A stretch of DNA of 6,762 nt from Verrucomicrobiota bacterium. GTDB lineage: Bacteria; Verrucomicrobiota; Verrucomicrobiia; Limisphaerales; UBA11358. The translations under genes were made by a program, and so were the position numbers. Below, in pieces: positions 5,151-6,762 of the stretch (position 1 is the first letter of the stretch; each line of letters starts with the position of its first letter). Location: contig JAJPKI010000160.1 of NCBI GenBank assembly GCA_021323835.1, positions 1-6,762 on the forward strand, read 5' to 3'. The notes under the pieces are model-generated. The model did no database searches, had not been told where the DNA came from, and saw nothing but the letters and a program-made list of their open reading frames with translations.

Positions 5151-6530
5151 ATGAATCCAAAGAAAATTTTCGGAACTGACGGCGTTCGCGGAACGGCGAA
5201 CGTCGAACCGGTCACGGCTGAAACGGCGCTCAAACTCGGACGCGCCGCGGCGCATGTTTTCAAAAATGTCAGCAAGCAGGCACGCGGGCGCGGCAAACAT
5301 AAAATTGTCATCGGCAAAGACACGCGGCTTTCCGGTTACATGCTCGAAAATGCAATTTCATCGGGAATTCTTTCGATGGGTGTGGACGTCCTCTTCATCG
5401 GGCCGCTGCCAACACCCGGCGTTGCTTACATCACGCGCAGCTTGCGCGCGGACGCGGGCATCGTGATTACCGCATCGCACAATCCTTACGCCGACAATGG
5501 AATTAAATTTTTCCGCGCCGACGGTTACAAACTCGACGATAAAATCGAAGACCAAATTGAAGAACTGGTTTTTGGCGGCGAAATCGAAAAAGTTCGCCCC
5601 GCTGCCGAGGAAATTGGCAAAGCCGTGCGCATTGACGATGCGCTTGGCCGCTACATCGAATTTGCCAAATCCAGTTTCCCGAAAAATCTCACCCTCGAAA
5701 AAATGCGCATCGTCGTGGATTGCGGTCATGGCGCGGCTTACAAATCCACTCCGTGCGTCCTGCGCGAACTCGGCGCAGACCTCGTCGTTTTCGGAAATCA
5801 TCCTGACGGAAAAAACATCAATGAAAACTGCGGCTCGATGCATCCGGAAATGCTTTGCGCCAAAGTCGTTGAGCAAAAAGCCGATTTGGGAATCGCGCAT
5901 GACGGCGACGCTGACCGCGTTTTGCTCTGTGACGAAAAGGGAAATTTAATTGACGGCGACGACATCATGGCCATTGCCGCGCTCGACATGCTCGCGCAAA
6001 AAACGTTGGCCGAAAAAACTTTGGTCTCAACCGTGATGAGCAATGCCGGTCTTGAAGCCGCGATTAAAAAAGCCGGCGGCAAAATGATTCGCACGGCTGT
6101 CGGCGACAAAAACGTGATTGATGAAATGTTGAAGAACGGCTTCAACTTCGGCGGCGAACAAAGCGGCCATTTGATTTTCCGCGACTCCGGCACAACCGGC
6201 GACGGTCTGGTTGCTGCGCTGCAAATTCTTCGCATCATGCGCGAGAAAAATGCGCCGCTGTCAAAATTGGCGAAATGCTGGACGCGTTTTCCGCAATTAG
6301 TGACGAATGTGAAAGTGCGCGAGAAAATTCCGTTCGAAAAATTGGATGGCGTTTTGAAATTGGTTTCGGCAGCGGAAACGGAATTGAAATCCGCCGGCGG
6401 ACGCGTGCTGCTGCGTTATTCGGGCACGGAACCGAAGGCGCGATTACTGGTCGAAGGTCGCGACGCAAAAATTTTGGACAATTGGTCGAAGAAAATCTGC
6501 GGCGCGATTCAAAAGCAAATCGGCACGTAA
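5151..6530 (+). CDS. glmM: Phosphoglucosamine mutase
   Basis: This 459-residue cytosolic enzyme interconverts glucosamine 6-phosphate and glucosamine 1-phosphate on the route to UDP-N-acetylglucosamine, for peptidoglycan and lipopolysaccharide. The four sites of the alpha-D-phosphohexomutase family are intact: the phosphoserine loop TASHNPYADNGIKFF (107-121, Ser109), the metal loop DGDADR (251-256), the sugar loop GGEQSG (334-339) and the phosphate loop RYSGTEPK (422-429). The N-terminal KIFGTDGVRG (5-14) is diagnostic of GlmM rather than phosphomannomutase. The frame stays open back to an ATG at 5112 inside the YbbR gene, but I chose 5151 because family members begin just before the FGTDGVRG motif and the extra residues (MGRCGCAG...) look like out-of-frame YbbR coding sequence. 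GlmM needs phosphorylation at the active-site serine. In Firmicutes it also binds and restrains CdaA, which fits this cluster. Confidence 0.97.
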   Translation: MNPKKIFGTDGVRGTANVEPVTAETALKLGRAAAHVFKNVSKQARGRGKHKIVIGKDTRLSGYMLENAISSGILSMGVDVLFIGPLPTPGVAYITRSLRADAGIVITASHNPYADNGIKFFRADGYKLDDKIEDQIEELVFGGEIEKVRPAAEEIGKAVRIDDALGRYIEFAKSSFPKNLTLEKMRIVVDCGHGAAYKSTPCVLRELGADLVVFGNHPDGKNINENCGSMHPEMLCAKVVEQKADLGIAHDGDADRVLLCDEKGNLIDGDDIMAIAALDMLAQKTLAEKTLVSTVMSNAGLEAAIKKAGGKMIRTAVGDKNVIDEMLKNGFNFGGEQSGHLIFRDSGTTGDGLVAALQILRIMREKNAPLSKLAKCWTRFPQLVTNVKVREKIPFEKLDGVLKLVSAAETELKSAGGRVLLRYSGTEPKARLLVEGRDAKILDNWSKKICGAIQKQIGT

Positions 6531-6531
6531 A

Positions 6532-6762
6532 TCATTCACCGATGATTTTCACCAGCACGCGCTTGCGGCGGCGTCCGTCAAATTCGCCGTAGAAAATTTG
6601 TTCCCACGGTCCCAAATCCAATTTGCCTTTAGTAATCGCCACGACCACTTCGCGTCCCATGATTTGCCGTTTCATGTGCGCGTCGGCATTGTCCTCGCCG
6701 GTGCGATTGTGACGATATTTTGAAACCGGCTCATGCGGCGCAAGTTTTTCAAGCCACTCGTC
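6532..6762 (-). CDS. yjbQ: YjbQ/UPF0047 family protein, C-terminal part (5' end beyond window)
   Basis: Reading the minus strand from the right edge gives 76 residues, DEWLEKLAPHEPVSKYRHN... to ...RVLVKIIGE, ending at a TGA on positions 6534-6532. It contains the family's HNRTGEDNADAHMKRQIMG segment, with the conserved His in the NADAH stretch, and the signature GKLDLGPWEQIFYGEFDG before the closing beta strand. Full members are about 130-150 residues, so roughly half of the protein is present. YjbQ proteins are small trimeric beta-sandwich proteins. Some have weak thiamine-phosphate synthase activity, but the cellular role is unsettled. The gene faces glmM tail to tail: its stop codon and that of glmM are separated by one base. 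It is unlikely to belong functionally to the plus-strand operon. Confidence 0.9.
   Translation of the reverse strand, partial: DEWLEKLAPHEPVSKYRHNRTGEDNADAHMKRQIMGREVVVAITKGKLDLGPWEQIFYGEFDGRRRKRVLVKIIGE

Noticed and set aside
6275..6592. 105-codon plus-strand frame running past the glmM stop
   Set aside because: It overlaps glmM in another frame and then runs antisense through yjbQ; no family features are visible.

Overview
The window looks like a piece of chromosome from a Gram-negative-type bacterium of moderate GC content. My best guess is the Verrucomicrobiota (Pedosphaera/Limisphaerales-like), but this rests on the style of the proteins, the intergenic repeat and the gene order, not on a marker gene. 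Seven genes lie on the plus strand, from the tail of an unidentified gene at the left edge through glmM. One minus-strand gene enters from the right edge. Packing is very dense, and none of the starts I can inspect has a clear Shine-Dalgarno sequence.

Region 1 (1-2990) appears to be the end of a surface- or exopolysaccharide locus. It holds the C-terminal end of an unknown gene, a polyprenyl-phosphate sugar-1-phosphate transferase that starts the repeat unit on the lipid carrier, a small Trp-rich membrane protein of unknown function, and a UDP-glucuronate decarboxylase that makes UDP-xylose. An 8-bp tandem triplet lies between the last two genes.

Region 2 (2991-3057) is a 67-bp gap filled almost entirely by one 65-bp palindromic doublet. 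It consists of two inverted 24-nt arms, each able to fold into its own hairpin. The arms differ from each other by paired, stem-preserving changes. This is the most unusual thing in the window and looks like a REP/REPIN-type element. It begins directly after the stop codon of the UDP-xylose gene and ends two bases before the folP start.

Region 3 (3058-6530) is a tight housekeeping cluster: folP (dihydropteroate synthase), cdaA (membrane diadenylate cyclase making c-di-AMP), a one-domain YbbR/CdaR protein and glmM (phosphoglucosamine mutase). folP and cdaA overlap by ATGA; the next two gaps are 4 and 8 nt. The order combines the folP-glmM pairing of Proteobacteria with the cdaA-cdaR-glmM operon of Firmicutes. 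It links c-di-AMP signalling to the first committed amino-sugar step of peptidoglycan synthesis.

Region 4 (6532-6762) is the C-terminal part of a YjbQ/UPF0047-family gene on the minus strand. It meets glmM tail to tail with a single base between the two stop codons. I saw no tRNA, rRNA, CRISPR array, transposase or convincing riboswitch. No wholly new multi-gene system is evident; the novelty is in the repeat element and in details of the folP-cdaA-cdaR-glmM proteins.
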